Shown: positions 53,645 through 62,175 of the stretch, one piece after another
Position numbering within the stretch: position 1 is the first letter of the stretch
Layout: each line of letters begins with the position of its first letter
Source: Mucilaginibacter_A sp050954285
GTDB lineage: Bacteria > Bacteroidota > Bacteroidia > Sphingobacteriales > Sphingobacteriaceae
Reading direction: 5' to 3'
Assembly (NCBI GenBank): GCA_050954285.1
Contig: JBPBPL010000011.1
Location: 1-64,000, forward strand
Length of the DNA: 64,000 nucleotides
Notes under the pieces: model-generated
Told to the model about the DNA's origin: nothing
Databases searched by the model: none
Seen by the model: only the letters and a program-made list of their open reading frames with translations
Translations under genes and position numbers: made by a program

Positions 53645-53950
53645 TTACACGACATCTACCGAATCATAAATCGTTACTTTTTCCCATAAATGCTGGCAAT
53701 TTTTCACAAAATCCTGATGAATAGGATGCACCTGGTAGCTTTCCTGCTCTTCCAGATTATTGAAAATCAGCAGCAAAGAAAAATCGTAAGAAGTATCAAT
53801 TACCGGCCTGTTAGTGCTGGCTTTAACGCCGATGTGAATCATTATTTTGGGTTCGATGGCGGCTAAACTTTGCAGTCCTGCCAATAATTCTTCTTTGTCT
53901 GCATCGCTGATTTTATTTCTCAGCCAGAAAAAAACGTGGTGTGTAAACAT
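53645..53950 (-). CDS. Dabb (stress-responsive alpha/beta barrel) family protein
   Basis: A 101-residue protein of the Dabb fold, a dimeric ferredoxin-like barrel. Recognisable are HHVFFWLRN (residues 4-12), YDFSLLLIFNNLEEQESYQVHP split across strand and helix, and the closing YDSVDV. Members include plant stress proteins and small cyclases; function in bacteria is mostly unknown. A single gene. Confidence 0.88.
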   Translation of the reverse strand: MFTHHVFFWLRNKISDADKEELLAGLQSLAAIEPKIMIHIGVKASTNRPVIDTSYDFSLLLIFNNLEEQESYQVHPIHQDFVKNCQHLWEKVTIYDSVDVV

Positions 53951-53991
53951 GGTTATAAGAGGTTAAATATCAAGTTTAATTGATTTATGTG

Positions 53992-54003
53992 ATACTTCTT
54001 TTA
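53992..54003 (-). repeat. Dispersed 12-mer TAAAAGAAGTAT, single intergenic copy
   Basis: Minus-strand copy in the context TTACACCGATAAAAGAAGTA, 22 bases past the glyQS stop. Confidence 0.85.
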
Positions 54004-54025
54004 TCGGTGTAAAGTTGGCAAAGCT

Positions 54026-55498
54026 TTACGCCAAAACCTTTTTCCAGCTTACCAAATCACCAATGATTTTTTCCAGATCTTCTGCCTTTACACGTTCCTG
54101 CACCATCGTATCGCGGTGGCGAATTGTTACGGTATCATCTTCCAAAGTCTGATGATCAATCGTGATACAAAAAGGTGTCCCGATAGCATCCTGGCGGCGG
54201 TAACGTTTTCCGATTGAATCTTTTTCGTCGTACTGTAAACTAAAATCCAGTTTCAGCTTGTCCATTATTTCGCGTGCTTTTTCCGGCAAACCATCTTTTT
54301 TGGTAAGTGGCAAAATCGTGGCTTTGATTGGTGCCAGAGCAGGAGGGAACTTTAGTACTATGCGACTATCTTTTTTATCGCCTTCGCTTAGATCCTGTTC
54401 CTCATAAGCGTTAATTAGCGTTAATAAAAACATGCGGTCCAAACCGATAGAAGTTTCAATTACGTAAGGCACATAACTTTGTTTCTCTTTGTCGGTTTCC
54501 TGTGGATCAAAGAAACGCAGTTTTTTACCAGAGAATTTTTCATGCTGAGAAAGATCAAAATCCGTCCGACTATGTATGCCTTCCACTTCTTTAAATCCAA
54601 ACGGAAAATCAAACTCGATATCGGTAGCGGCATTGGCATAATGTGCGAGTTTAGTATGATCGTGGAAACGGTATTTTTTGGAAGAAGTGCCCAAAGCCAG
54701 ATGCCATTTCAAGCGTGCTTCTTTCCAGTGTGCAAACCATTCCATTTCGGTTCCAGGTTTGATAAAAAACTGCATTTCCATCTGCTCAAATTCCCGCATC
54801 CGCAAAATAAACTGACGGGCAATTACTTCGTTCCGGAAAGCTTTTCCAATCTGTGCGATACCAAAAGGGATTTTCATCCTTCCTGATTTCTGCACATTTA
54901 AAAAGTTAACAAAAATTCCCTGTGCCGTTTCCGGGCGTAAATAAACCTGGTCTGATCCTTCTGCCATCGCCCCAAACTGTGTGGAAAACATCAGGTTAAA
55001 CTGTCGAACTTCTGTCCAATTTCTTGTTCCCGAAACCGGATCGGCAATTTCATGTTCTTCGATGAGTTCTTTTAAACGGATAAAATCTTCGGCTTTTAAG
55101 GCATCATCCATCGCGGTTTGCAATGCTTCTGCTTTAGTTGTTTTGCCCTCTTTTTCGTATTTCGTAATCTTATCTTCCAGCAACTGATCCGCACGATAAC
55201 GTTTTTTAGAATCCTTGTTATCAATCATCGGATCATTAAAACCAGCCACGTGGCCACTGGCTTCCCATATTTTTGGGTGCATAAAAATAGCAGAATCAAT
55301 GCCTACAATATTTTCGTTTAGCTGTACCATCGCTTTCCACCAATACGTTTTAATGTTGTTTTTCAGTTCCGAGCCGTATTGGCCGTAGTCATAAACGGCA
55401 CTTAAACCATCATATATTTCGCTGGACTGGAACACAAAACCATATTCTTTGGCGTGGGCAATCACATTTTTAAAAAGCTCGTCGTTGTTTTTACTCAT
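54026..55498 (-). CDS. glyS: Glycine-tRNA ligase (dimeric type)
   Basis: A 490-residue class II synthetase that charges tRNA-Gly. Motif 2 region FRNEVIARQFILRMREFEQME and motif 3 ETSIGLDRMFL are clear, with the C-terminal anticodon-binding domain (about 390-485). It is the alpha2 form found in most bacteria outside Proteobacteria-type alpha2beta2 systems. A single gene, divergent from the toxin-antitoxin pair. Confidence 0.94.
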   Translation of the reverse strand: MSKNNDELFKNVIAHAKEYGFVFQSSEIYDGLSAVYDYGQYGSELKNNIKTYWWKAMVQLNENIVGIDSAIFMHPKIWEASGHVAGFNDPMIDNKDSKKRYRADQLLEDKITKYEKEGKTTKAEALQTAMDDALKAEDFIRLKELIEEHEIADPVSGTRNWTEVRQFNLMFSTQFGAMAEGSDQVYLRPETAQGIFVNFLNVQKSGRMKIPFGIAQIGKAFRNEVIARQFILRMREFEQMEMQFFIKPGTEMEWFAHWKEARLKWHLALGTSSKKYRFHDHTKLAHYANAATDIEFDFPFGFKEVEGIHSRTDFDLSQHEKFSGKKLRFFDPQETDKEKQSYVPYVIETSIGLDRMFLLTLINAYEEQDLSEGDKKDSRIVLKFPPALAPIKATILPLTKKDGLPEKAREIMDKLKLDFSLQYDEKDSIGKRYRRQDAIGTPFCITIDHQTLEDDTVTIRHRDTMVQERVKAEDLEKIIGDLVSWKKVLA

Positions 55499-55536
55499 AA
55501 CGGGGGCAAAGATAATTTTTAGTGTGGAACATTATG

Positions 55537-55544
55537 TAGTTTTG
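55537..55544 (+). promoter_or_regulatory. Possible -7 box before the toxin-antitoxin pair
   Basis: TAGTTTTG fits the Bacteroidetes -7 consensus TAnnTTTG, 25 bases before the antitoxin ATG. No good -33 TTTG is seen at the expected distance. Confidence 0.4.
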
Positions 55545-55569
55545 TGTATTACCAAAATCCGCAAAAGCC

Positions 55570-55809
55570 ATGAACGAAAAAGAGTTGTTAAGTAGAATTA
55601 CCATCAATCCGGAAATCTGCCATGGTAAACCAACAATCCGTAACAGAAGGTACATGGTAGAAGTAATTTTAGATTTGTTATCTTCCGGAATGACTAATCA
55701 GGAGATTTTAGAAGATTTTCCAGAATTACAAGAAGAAGATATTTTAGCTTGCTTGGCTTTTGCAGCGAAATTGCTTCGGGTAAAATTTGTTGCTGCAGTT
55801 CTTGCATGA
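55570..55809 (+). CDS. DUF433-family antitoxin
   Basis: A 79-residue protein with the DUF433 motif ITINPEICHGKPTIRNRR (residues 10-27) and a C-terminal helix-turn-helix-like part (MTNQEILEDFPELQEEDILACL). DUF433 proteins act as antitoxins for DUF5615 PIN-like toxins and usually bind their own promoter. The toxin ATG overlaps its stop (ATGA), so the two are translationally coupled. Confidence 0.88.
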   Translation: MNEKELLSRITINPEICHGKPTIRNRRYMVEVILDLLSSGMTNQEILEDFPELQEEDILACLAFAAKLLRVKFVAAVLA

Positions 55810-56162
55810 AGTTTTTGATTGATGCACACATTTCGCCATTATTATGTGAAATATTGAAGCAAAAAGGTTATGATACTAAACACGTAGGAGAATTATTGAT
55901 CGGAACACTTACTCCAGACAATATTATTATGGATTCTGCTGATGAAGAAAGTCGCGTAATGATCACTAAAGATTATGACTTTTATTACGCTCATGTGATG
56001 TACAAAAAACCTTCGAAACTTTTACTGATAACCACAGGTAATACCAGAAATCGGCTTTTATTCGATTTGATTAGAAACAATTTGGCTTTGATAGAATCAC
56101 TTTTTGAAAGTTATGATTTTCTTGAACTTAGTGCTGACGGAGTTGTCATTCGTGAAAGCTAA
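55806..56162 (+). CDS. DUF5615 PIN-like toxin
   Basis: A 118-residue protein. The start is ATG 55806, overlapping the antitoxin stop. The N-terminal MKFLIDAHISPLLCEILKQK carries the first acidic residue (Asp6). Asp45 (DSADEE) and ITKDYDFYY (about 56-64) supply the others, as expected of a PIN-fold nuclease. It ends 9 bases before gldA, so toxin-antitoxin read-through into the gld operon is likely. Confidence 0.88.
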   Translation: MKFLIDAHISPLLCEILKQKGYDTKHVGELLIGTLTPDNIIMDSADEESRVMITKDYDFYYAHVMYKKPSKLLLITTGNTRNRLLFDLIRNNLALIESLFESYDFLELSADGVVIRES

Positions 56163-56171
56163 TAGCCAATT

Positions 56172-56879
56172 ATGAGTATCCAAGTCCAAAACCTTTCCAA
56201 AATATACGGCACGCAAAAAGCCATCGATACCATTTCCTTCTCCGCAGAACCCGGAAAAGTGCTGGGTTTTTTAGGGCCGAACGGTGCCGGGAAATCTACG
56301 ACGATGAAAATCCTTACCTGCTTCATCCCGCAAACTTCCGGTACGGCAACGGTTAACGGTTTTGATACGATAAAAGAAGCATTGCAGGTGCGGCAACAAA
56401 TTGGTTATCTGCCGGAAAGCAACGCCTTGTACCAGGATTTGTATGTAAAAGAAGCATTGGCGTTTGTGGCTGCGGTGCACAAAATACAGGGACCAGAAAA
56501 ACGGATTGCGGAAGTGATTGAGCAAACCGGACTTGGCCCGGAGCAGAAAAAGAAAATCGGTCAGCTTTCTAAAGGTTACAAACAACGCGTAGGTTTGGCG
56601 CAGGCCATTTTGCACAATCCGCAGGTTCTGATTTTGGATGAACCTACTTCCGGCCTGGATCCGAACCAGTTAATTGGCATCAGAAGCCTGATTAAAGAGC
56701 TGGGAAAAAATAAAACTGTTATCCTTTCCACCCATATCATGCAGGAAGTAGAAGCTGTTTGCGATCAGGTGGTCATCATTAACAAAGGGAAAATTGTGGC
56801 TGATCAAACCTTGCCAAACCTGTATCAGCAATATCCAAAACAATCTCTGGAACAGATTTTTATCAAATTAACAAATTAG
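56172..56879 (+). CDS. gldA: Gliding-associated ABC transporter ATP-binding protein GldA
   Basis: A 235-residue ATPase. Walker A is GPNGAGKST (residues 36-44), the signature is LSKGYKQR, Walker B is LILDEPTSGLDP, and the switch His is in LSTHIMQE. Order with gldF and gldG identifies it as GldA, part of the GldAFG complex needed for gliding in Flavobacterium. In non-gliding Sphingobacteriaceae the complex is kept and may have another role. Two dispersed 12-mers lie within it (56371, 56456), both encoding KEAL. Confidence 0.92.
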   Translation: MSIQVQNLSKIYGTQKAIDTISFSAEPGKVLGFLGPNGAGKSTTMKILTCFIPQTSGTATVNGFDTIKEALQVRQQIGYLPESNALYQDLYVKEALAFVAAVHKIQGPEKRIAEVIEQTGLGPEQKKKIGQLSKGYKQRVGLAQAILHNPQVLILDEPTSGLDPNQLIGIRSLIKELGKNKTVILSTHIMQEVEAVCDQVVIINKGKIVADQTLPNLYQQYPKQSLEQIFIKLTN

Positions 56880-56986
56880 CACAATCCTGATACTGTTTCT
56901 ATCGTATAAGTTTCGGTGCCGTGCTAATCGGCACAAGGTTTTTGCTTTACAGTAAATTGTATATTTTCGACTTTCATATTCATTCA

Positions 56987-57709
56987 GTGCTCACAATCCT
57001 TCAAAAAGAAATTACTTCTTACCTCAGTTCGCTGGTTGCGTACGTTACCATCGGCGTTTTTTTACTGGTTTTGGGCCTGTTTCTGTGGGTTTTCCCAGAT
57101 ACCAGCATTTTGGATTACGGTTATGCCGATTTGGGAAATTTGTTCAACACCACGCCGTATTTGTTCATGTTTTTGATTCCGGCCATCACCATGCGTTCGC
57201 TGGCGGAAGAAAAAAAGGAAGGTACTTTCGAGCTGTTGGCCACCAGTCCGATTACCGATTGGCAGATTGTTTTAGGCAAATATCTGGCTTGTGTGTTACT
57301 GGTTTTGCTGGCCTTGATCCCGACTTTGGTTTACGTTTATTCCGTTTCCGAATTAGGAAACCCGATTGGCAATTTGGATTCCGGTGCCGTAATCGGCTCC
57401 TACATCGGTTTGTTTTTGCTTGGAGGAACATTCGTAGCGATCGGAATTTTCGCTTCTTCCATCACCAAAAACCAGATTATTGCCTTTACAATTGCTGTTT
57501 TTATGTGCTTTTTTATGTTCAGCGGATTTGATTCTTTAAGTGGACTGCTATCATTTCAAAATTCAGAAATACAAAATTTTGGCATTAACGAACATTACCA
57601 GGCAATCAGTCGCGGCGTGTTGGATACGCGCGATCTGGTGTATTTTTTAAGTGTGAGCGGCTTGTTTTTATTGTTGACTAAAACCGTTTTGGGAGGAAGA
57701 AAATGGTAA
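56987..57709 (+). CDS. gldF: Gliding-associated ABC transporter permease GldF
   Basis: A 240-residue membrane permease with six hydrophobic helices. GTG 56987 is chosen because VLTILQKEITSYLSSLVAYV matches the usual GldF N-terminus; the upstream codons do not. EEKKEGTFELLATSPITDWQ is the ABC-2 permease coupling segment. Separated from gldA by about 107 bases and overlapping gldG by seven. Confidence 0.9.
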   Translation: MLTILQKEITSYLSSLVAYVTIGVFLLVLGLFLWVFPDTSILDYGYADLGNLFNTTPYLFMFLIPAITMRSLAEEKKEGTFELLATSPITDWQIVLGKYLACVLLVLLALIPTLVYVYSVSELGNPIGNLDSGAVIGSYIGLFLLGGTFVAIGIFASSITKNQIIAFTIAVFMCFFMFSGFDSLSGLLSFQNSEIQNFGINEHYQAISRGVLDTRDLVYFLSVSGLFLLLTKTVLGGRKW

Positions 57710-59394
57710 GTTTCCGCAAAAAAAAGGATTTGCTGCAAGTTGGTTTTGTATTGCTGATGCTTCTTTTAGCCAACATTTTTTCGAATTACCTTTTTACCCG
57801 TTTTGATTTTACTTCGGAGAAACGCTTCACCCTTTCGCCCATCACCCGAAATCTGGTAGATAGTTTGCAAAAGCCGGTCACCATCACCGTTTTTTTACAA
57901 GGTGATTTTCCTGCGGGATTTAAACGTTTGCAACGCGCTACACAGGATTTGCTGGATGATTACAATGCCTTCGGCCACAATCGTTTAAAGGTAGAATTTG
58001 TTGATCCGATGGCTGGCAAAACTTCGGATGAGCAAACCAAAATTGTGCAGGACTTACAAAGCCAAGGTATCGAGCCAACCAATCTCAGTGTAAAAACCGA
58101 AAGTGGTTTATCCCAGAAAATTATTTTTCCGGCAGCTTTGGTAAAATGTAACGACAAGCAGATTCCGGTTAAATTGCTGCAAACGCGCATCGGTTTATCA
58201 CCGGAAGAAGTGTTGAATAATTCTATCCAAAACCTAGAATACGCCTTTTCTTCTGCCATAAAAAAAGCATCCAGCGGCGGCAAACCACGCATTGGTTTCA
58301 CCGAAGGCCATCACGAACTATCTGATTTACAATTGAATGATGCGTTACGTTCTTTATCGGATGGTTTTGAAGTTGGTCGTGTTAATCTCAAAACCATTCC
58401 GTTTTCCAATATTGAAAAACTGAGTTTGCTGATCGTTCCGAAACCGGATCTGCCATTTACCGAGCTGGAAAAATTCAAAATCGATCAATATTTAATGCGT
58501 GGAGGCCGGATTTTATGGACGATTGACCCGGTTACGGCCGAAATGGACAGCTTGCGCGGACATGGCGGCGAGCAATTGGCTTTCAACAAACAACTCAATC
58601 TGGACGATCAGCTTTTTAGCTACGGAATCCGCTTAAATTTTGATTTAATTGCGGATATCAGCTGTGCGCAAATCCCGGTGAATGTGGGCAACGTGGCAGG
58701 GCAGGGGCAAATCCAAATGCTGCCCTGGCTGTTTTATCCGATTCTGATGCCATTATCCAAACATCCGCTGGTGAAAAATCTGGATGGTATTCGTACTGAA
58801 TTTGTAAGCTCGATAGATACGATTGCGGTTCCCGGCATCAAAAAAACGGTGTTGCTAGCTTCTTCTCCGTACAATCAAAAAATAACGACGCCGCATTTAA
58901 TTTCGCTACAAACGCTGGAACAGGAACCTGATCCCAAAGCTTTCCAAAGCCAACCCAAAACAGTTGGCGTTTTGCTGGAAGGAAAGTTTAAATCTGATTT
59001 CAAGAACCGGCCGGTTCCGGATGGTTTTACAGAAAAAATCAACGTGTTGCAGCAAAGTAAACCCACTAAAATGATTGTCATCAGTGATGGTGATGTGTTT
59101 AAAAACCAGATCAATGAAACAGACGGATCACCGTTTCCACTGGGTTTTGACCGGTACACGCAGCAAACTTACGGCAACAAAAACTTGCTGCTCAACATTG
59201 CAGATTACATGACAGATGATTCCGGTTTGATCAGCCTTCGGAACAAAGAAATCAGAATCCGGCTACTGGATCGGGCACAAATAAAAAGTTCAAAATTGTA
59301 CTGGCAATTAGTAAACACAGTGCTTCCGATTGCGATGCTTCTTTTATTTGCTATTTTTCAACAATATTTACGCAGGAGAAAGTATGCCGCTTAA
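57703..59394 (+). CDS. gldG: Gliding-associated ABC transporter protein GldG
   Basis: A 563-residue protein with one N-terminal helix (about 9-28), a large periplasmic ABC_transp_aux-type domain, and a C-terminal helix (about 538-555). Markers are NYLFTRFDFTSEKRFTLSP at the start and RIRLLDRAQIKSSKLYWQ near the end. It pairs with GldF as the periplasmic partner. dnaN follows 35 bases downstream. Confidence 0.92.
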   Translation: MVSFRKKKDLLQVGFVLLMLLLANIFSNYLFTRFDFTSEKRFTLSPITRNLVDSLQKPVTITVFLQGDFPAGFKRLQRATQDLLDDYNAFGHNRLKVEFVDPMAGKTSDEQTKIVQDLQSQGIEPTNLSVKTESGLSQKIIFPAALVKCNDKQIPVKLLQTRIGLSPEEVLNNSIQNLEYAFSSAIKKASSGGKPRIGFTEGHHELSDLQLNDALRSLSDGFEVGRVNLKTIPFSNIEKLSLLIVPKPDLPFTELEKFKIDQYLMRGGRILWTIDPVTAEMDSLRGHGGEQLAFNKQLNLDDQLFSYGIRLNFDLIADISCAQIPVNVGNVAGQGQIQMLPWLFYPILMPLSKHPLVKNLDGIRTEFVSSIDTIAVPGIKKTVLLASSPYNQKITTPHLISLQTLEQEPDPKAFQSQPKTVGVLLEGKFKSDFKNRPVPDGFTEKINVLQQSKPTKMIVISDGDVFKNQINETDGSPFPLGFDRYTQQTYGNKNLLLNIADYMTDDSGLISLRNKEIRIRLLDRAQIKSSKLYWQLVNTVLPIAMLLLFAIFQQYLRRRKYAA

Positions 59395-59429
59395 AATTTC
59401 TACTTTTGGTAGATCAATTTTAAAGTCAT

Positions 59430-60554
59430 ATGAGATTTATTGTTTCTACATCAACCTTGCTCAAACAGTTGCAAGCTGTGAGCGGGGCCTTGAGCAGTAG
59501 CACCGTTTTACCGATATTAGAAAACTTTTTGTTCCGCATTCAGGATGGAAATTTAACGATTTCTGCCACTGATCTGCAAACCAGCATGACCACTTCGCTG
59601 CCGGTAGAAACTCAGGAAAACGGTCGCATTGCCATTCCTTCGCGTATTTTGCTGGATACATTAAAATCATTGCCAGAGCAGCCGGTTACGTTTTCAGTGG
59701 ATGATAAAACGTTTGCGGTAGAGATTAAAGCTGGTGACGGCAATTATAAATTAAGTGGTGAAAACGGAGAAGATTTCCCGAAAATTCCGGTGGTAGAAAA
59801 CGCTTCTTCCGTAAGTTTACCGGCTTCCGTTTTGGCCGAAGCGATTAACAAAACCATTTTTGCGGTAAGTAATGATGAGTTGCGCCCGGCCATGACGGGT
59901 GTTTACTGTCAGCTTTCACCGCAGCATTTTACTTTTGTAGCTACGGATGCACACAAATTGGTGCGTTACCGCCGGAAAGATGCGCACTCGGAAAAGGCTA
60001 CTTCTTTTATCATGCCAAAAAAAGCATTGAATTTGTTGAAGTCGTCGTTACCATCCGAAGATGTGGCTGTTTCGGTAGAATATAACAGTACCAGTGCTTT
60101 TTTCAAATTTGGCAACATCAATCTGGTTTGCCGTTTGATTGATGAGCGTTATCCGGATTATGATGCAGTTATTCCGTTGAATAATCCGAATAAATTAACC
60201 ATTGACCGCCTTTTGTTTCTGGGTTCTTTAAGTCGGGTTGCCATTTATGCCAACAAAACTACGCATCAGGTAAGGTTGAAAATTTCAGGAAGCGAGCTGA
60301 ATATTTCTTCGGAAGATATTGATTTTTCAAACGAAGCTCACGAAAAATTGAATTGTGCTTACGAAGGAGAAGATATTGAAATTGGTTTTAACGCCCGTTT
60401 TCTGATTGAAATGCTGCGCAATTTAAGTTGTGAGGAAGTTTCGCTGGAAATGTCGACCCCAAACCGCGCCGGTTTATTATTGCCGCAAGGCGGAGATGAA
60501 AACGAAGATGTGCTGATGCTGGTGATGCCAGTAATGCTTAATTCTTACGCGTAA
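59430..60554 (+). CDS. dnaN: DNA polymerase III beta subunit (sliding clamp)
   Basis: A 374-residue clamp that encircles DNA and tethers the replicative polymerase. Three repeated clamp domains (about 1-120, 128-245, 246-374) and the C-terminal LMLVMPVML strand that binds polymerase are present. It follows gldG and is not next to dnaA, so this need not be the origin region. A 12-mer and a strong terminator follow. Confidence 0.95.
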   Translation: MRFIVSTSTLLKQLQAVSGALSSSTVLPILENFLFRIQDGNLTISATDLQTSMTTSLPVETQENGRIAIPSRILLDTLKSLPEQPVTFSVDDKTFAVEIKAGDGNYKLSGENGEDFPKIPVVENASSVSLPASVLAEAINKTIFAVSNDELRPAMTGVYCQLSPQHFTFVATDAHKLVRYRRKDAHSEKATSFIMPKKALNLLKSSLPSEDVAVSVEYNSTSAFFKFGNINLVCRLIDERYPDYDAVIPLNNPNKLTIDRLLFLGSLSRVAIYANKTTHQVRLKISGSELNISSEDIDFSNEAHEKLNCAYEGEDIEIGFNARFLIEMLRNLSCEEVSLEMSTPNRAGLLLPQGGDENEDVLMLVMPVMLNSYA

Positions 60555-60564
60555 ATTTTAACAG

Positions 60565-60576
60565 ATACTTCTTTTA
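60565..60576 (-). repeat. Dispersed 12-mer TAAAAGAAGTAT, single intergenic copy
   Basis: Minus-strand copy in the context CCCCGATAAAAGAAGTATCT, 10 bases past the dnaN stop. Confidence 0.85.
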
Positions 60577-60596
60577 TCGGGGTATTTCTTTGTAAC

Positions 60597-60644
60597 AAAC
60601 CGCTTGGTTATTCGTAAGCTTTACGAACATCAAGCGGTTTTTTT
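60597..60644 (+). terminator. dnaN terminator abutting the next start codon
   Basis: AAACCGCTTG pairs with CAAGCGGTTT, with an inner TTCGTAA/TTACGAA stem, followed by seven T. The T run leads directly into ATG 60645 of the DUF4397 lipoprotein gene. Confidence 0.9.
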
Positions 60645-61343
60645 ATGATAAGATCAGCGTATCCATTTTATAAATTAAGCGGATTATTCATCCTGACTGC
60701 TTTGATTGTAAACTTGGCATCCTGCAAAACCGGCGAAACCACAGACGTGCCTTTAGGAAATGCACATTTGCTACTGGTAAACAGTGCACCAAATTCTTCA
60801 GCTATAAATTTTTACTGGACGGGCAACAAGTTCAACTCTGTTCCACTTGTTTACGGTAATACAACGGGCTATCAAACGCTTACTTCGGGCATTAGAGAAG
60901 TTCAGGTAAAAGCCAATCTTACTAATAAATTGCTGGCTACCAGTACTATACATGTTAAGCAGGATTCAAGCTATAGTTTTTTTATCTATGAAGCCAACAA
61001 CGCCATCTCAACAGTTATGTCTGAAGATGATTTGAGTCTACCTTCCGTCGGAAATGCTAAAATCAAATTAGTTAATCTATCAGCCGGACTTTCTTCTGCA
61101 GATCTAATAATTGCTAACGGTCCTGTTTTGGCATCAAGCGTTAGTTTTGGTTCAATTGGTACTTATGCCGAACTGAAAGCTGGTACATATAACTTCTCCT
61201 TACTTGTACATGGCACCACCACTACAGTATTGGCTATTCCAAATGTGCGGCTCGATAATGGTAAAATTTACACCATTTGGAGCGGCGGTGCAGTAAACGG
61301 AAGCGGCACAACAGCCCTATCAACACAGATTATTAGTCAGTAA
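60645..61343 (+). CDS. DUF4397 lipoprotein 1
   Basis: A 232-residue lipoprotein with lipobox LASC (Cys27). The mature part contains DUF4397 beta-sandwich motifs, NAHLLLVNSAPNSSAINFYW and AKIKLVNLSAGLSSADL, which point to two related halves. A surface or outer-membrane role is likely; function unknown. The start codon follows the dnaN terminator T run, so the promoter must lie inside the hairpin region or the true start is further in. A paralogue follows. Confidence 0.85.
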   Translation: MIRSAYPFYKLSGLFILTALIVNLASCKTGETTDVPLGNAHLLLVNSAPNSSAINFYWTGNKFNSVPLVYGNTTGYQTLTSGIREVQVKANLTNKLLATSTIHVKQDSSYSFFIYEANNAISTVMSEDDLSLPSVGNAKIKLVNLSAGLSSADLIIANGPVLASSVSFGSIGTYAELKAGTYNFSLLVHGTTTTVLAIPNVRLDNGKIYTIWSGGAVNGSGTTALSTQIISQ

Positions 61344-61396
61344 AAGAAGTACTGTTATGGCAAACGTTGCATAATATTAAAATGTAATTTTGCAAT

Positions 61397-62113
61397 ATGA
61401 ATAAGTGGAAAACGATTCTTGCCGGGATGCTGATTGGTTATTTGAGCATCATGATAATGTCCTGCAATACTACAGGCGTTTCGCCAACAAATTATGCACG
61501 TTTGCAGGTCATTAATGCGCTGGCCGGTAGCACACCAATTAACTTTACTTTAAATTCTACCCAAAAAAATAAAAGTGCAATTGCTTTTCCGTCTTCGTCG
61601 GATTATATTAGTGTAGCTCCTGATTCTAATTACATTCAGTTTATAACAGCAGCATCGACCACGGCAGTTATTACAAGTAACGCAGCTATCAATCACTTAA
61701 ATTTGGTTGCTGATAGCAGTTATTCCATATTTTTAACCGGTTCAACCAGTAATTATAATTTGTTAAAGATTAATGATGTATTGACTAATCCTGCTGCTAC
61801 CAGAGCAAAAATCAGGTTTGTAAATGTAGCTACGGATGCTGGTGCTTTGGATATTACCATTAATGGTACAAGCATTTATAGCAATATTGCTTACAAAGGT
61901 GTTGCTCCATTTATGCAAGTGCCACCCGGTACTTACGAATTTAAAGCTATGAAAACGGGTATAACTGGTACTTCGCTTGCCACGTTATCAAACCAGGTAC
62001 TGGCAGACGGAAAAATTTATACACTTTACGCTGCCGGGATTACCACTTCTACCGCTGCCAATGCTGCATTTAGCCTTACTGTAGTTGCTAATTTACTGCC
62101 GGCAACCAAGTAA
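61397..62113 (+). CDS. DUF4397 lipoprotein 2
   Basis: A 238-residue lipoprotein with lipobox MSC (Cys23), the same layout as the preceding gene: ARLQVINALAGSTPINFTLN in the first half and AKIRFVNVATDAGALDITIN in the second. The two are diverged tandem paralogues. A TAATTTTG -7-like box lies 5 bases before the ATG, so this gene may have its own promoter and almost no leader. Confidence 0.85.
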   Translation: MNKWKTILAGMLIGYLSIMIMSCNTTGVSPTNYARLQVINALAGSTPINFTLNSTQKNKSAIAFPSSSDYISVAPDSNYIQFITAASTTAVITSNAAINHLNLVADSSYSIFLTGSTSNYNLLKINDVLTNPAATRAKIRFVNVATDAGALDITINGTSIYSNIAYKGVAPFMQVPPGTYEFKAMKTGITGTSLATLSNQVLADGKIYTLYAAGITTSTAANAAFSLTVVANLLPATK

Positions 62114-62123
62114 ATGCTGGGCA

Positions 62124-62135
62124 ATACTGTTTTTA
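62124..62135 (-). repeat. Dispersed 12-mer TAAAAACAGTAT, single intergenic copy
   Basis: Minus-strand copy, 10 bases past the second DUF4397 stop codon. Confidence 0.85.
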
Positions 62136-62175
62136 TCAGCTATATTTTTATTTTTGAAAACTAAACACGCATATT

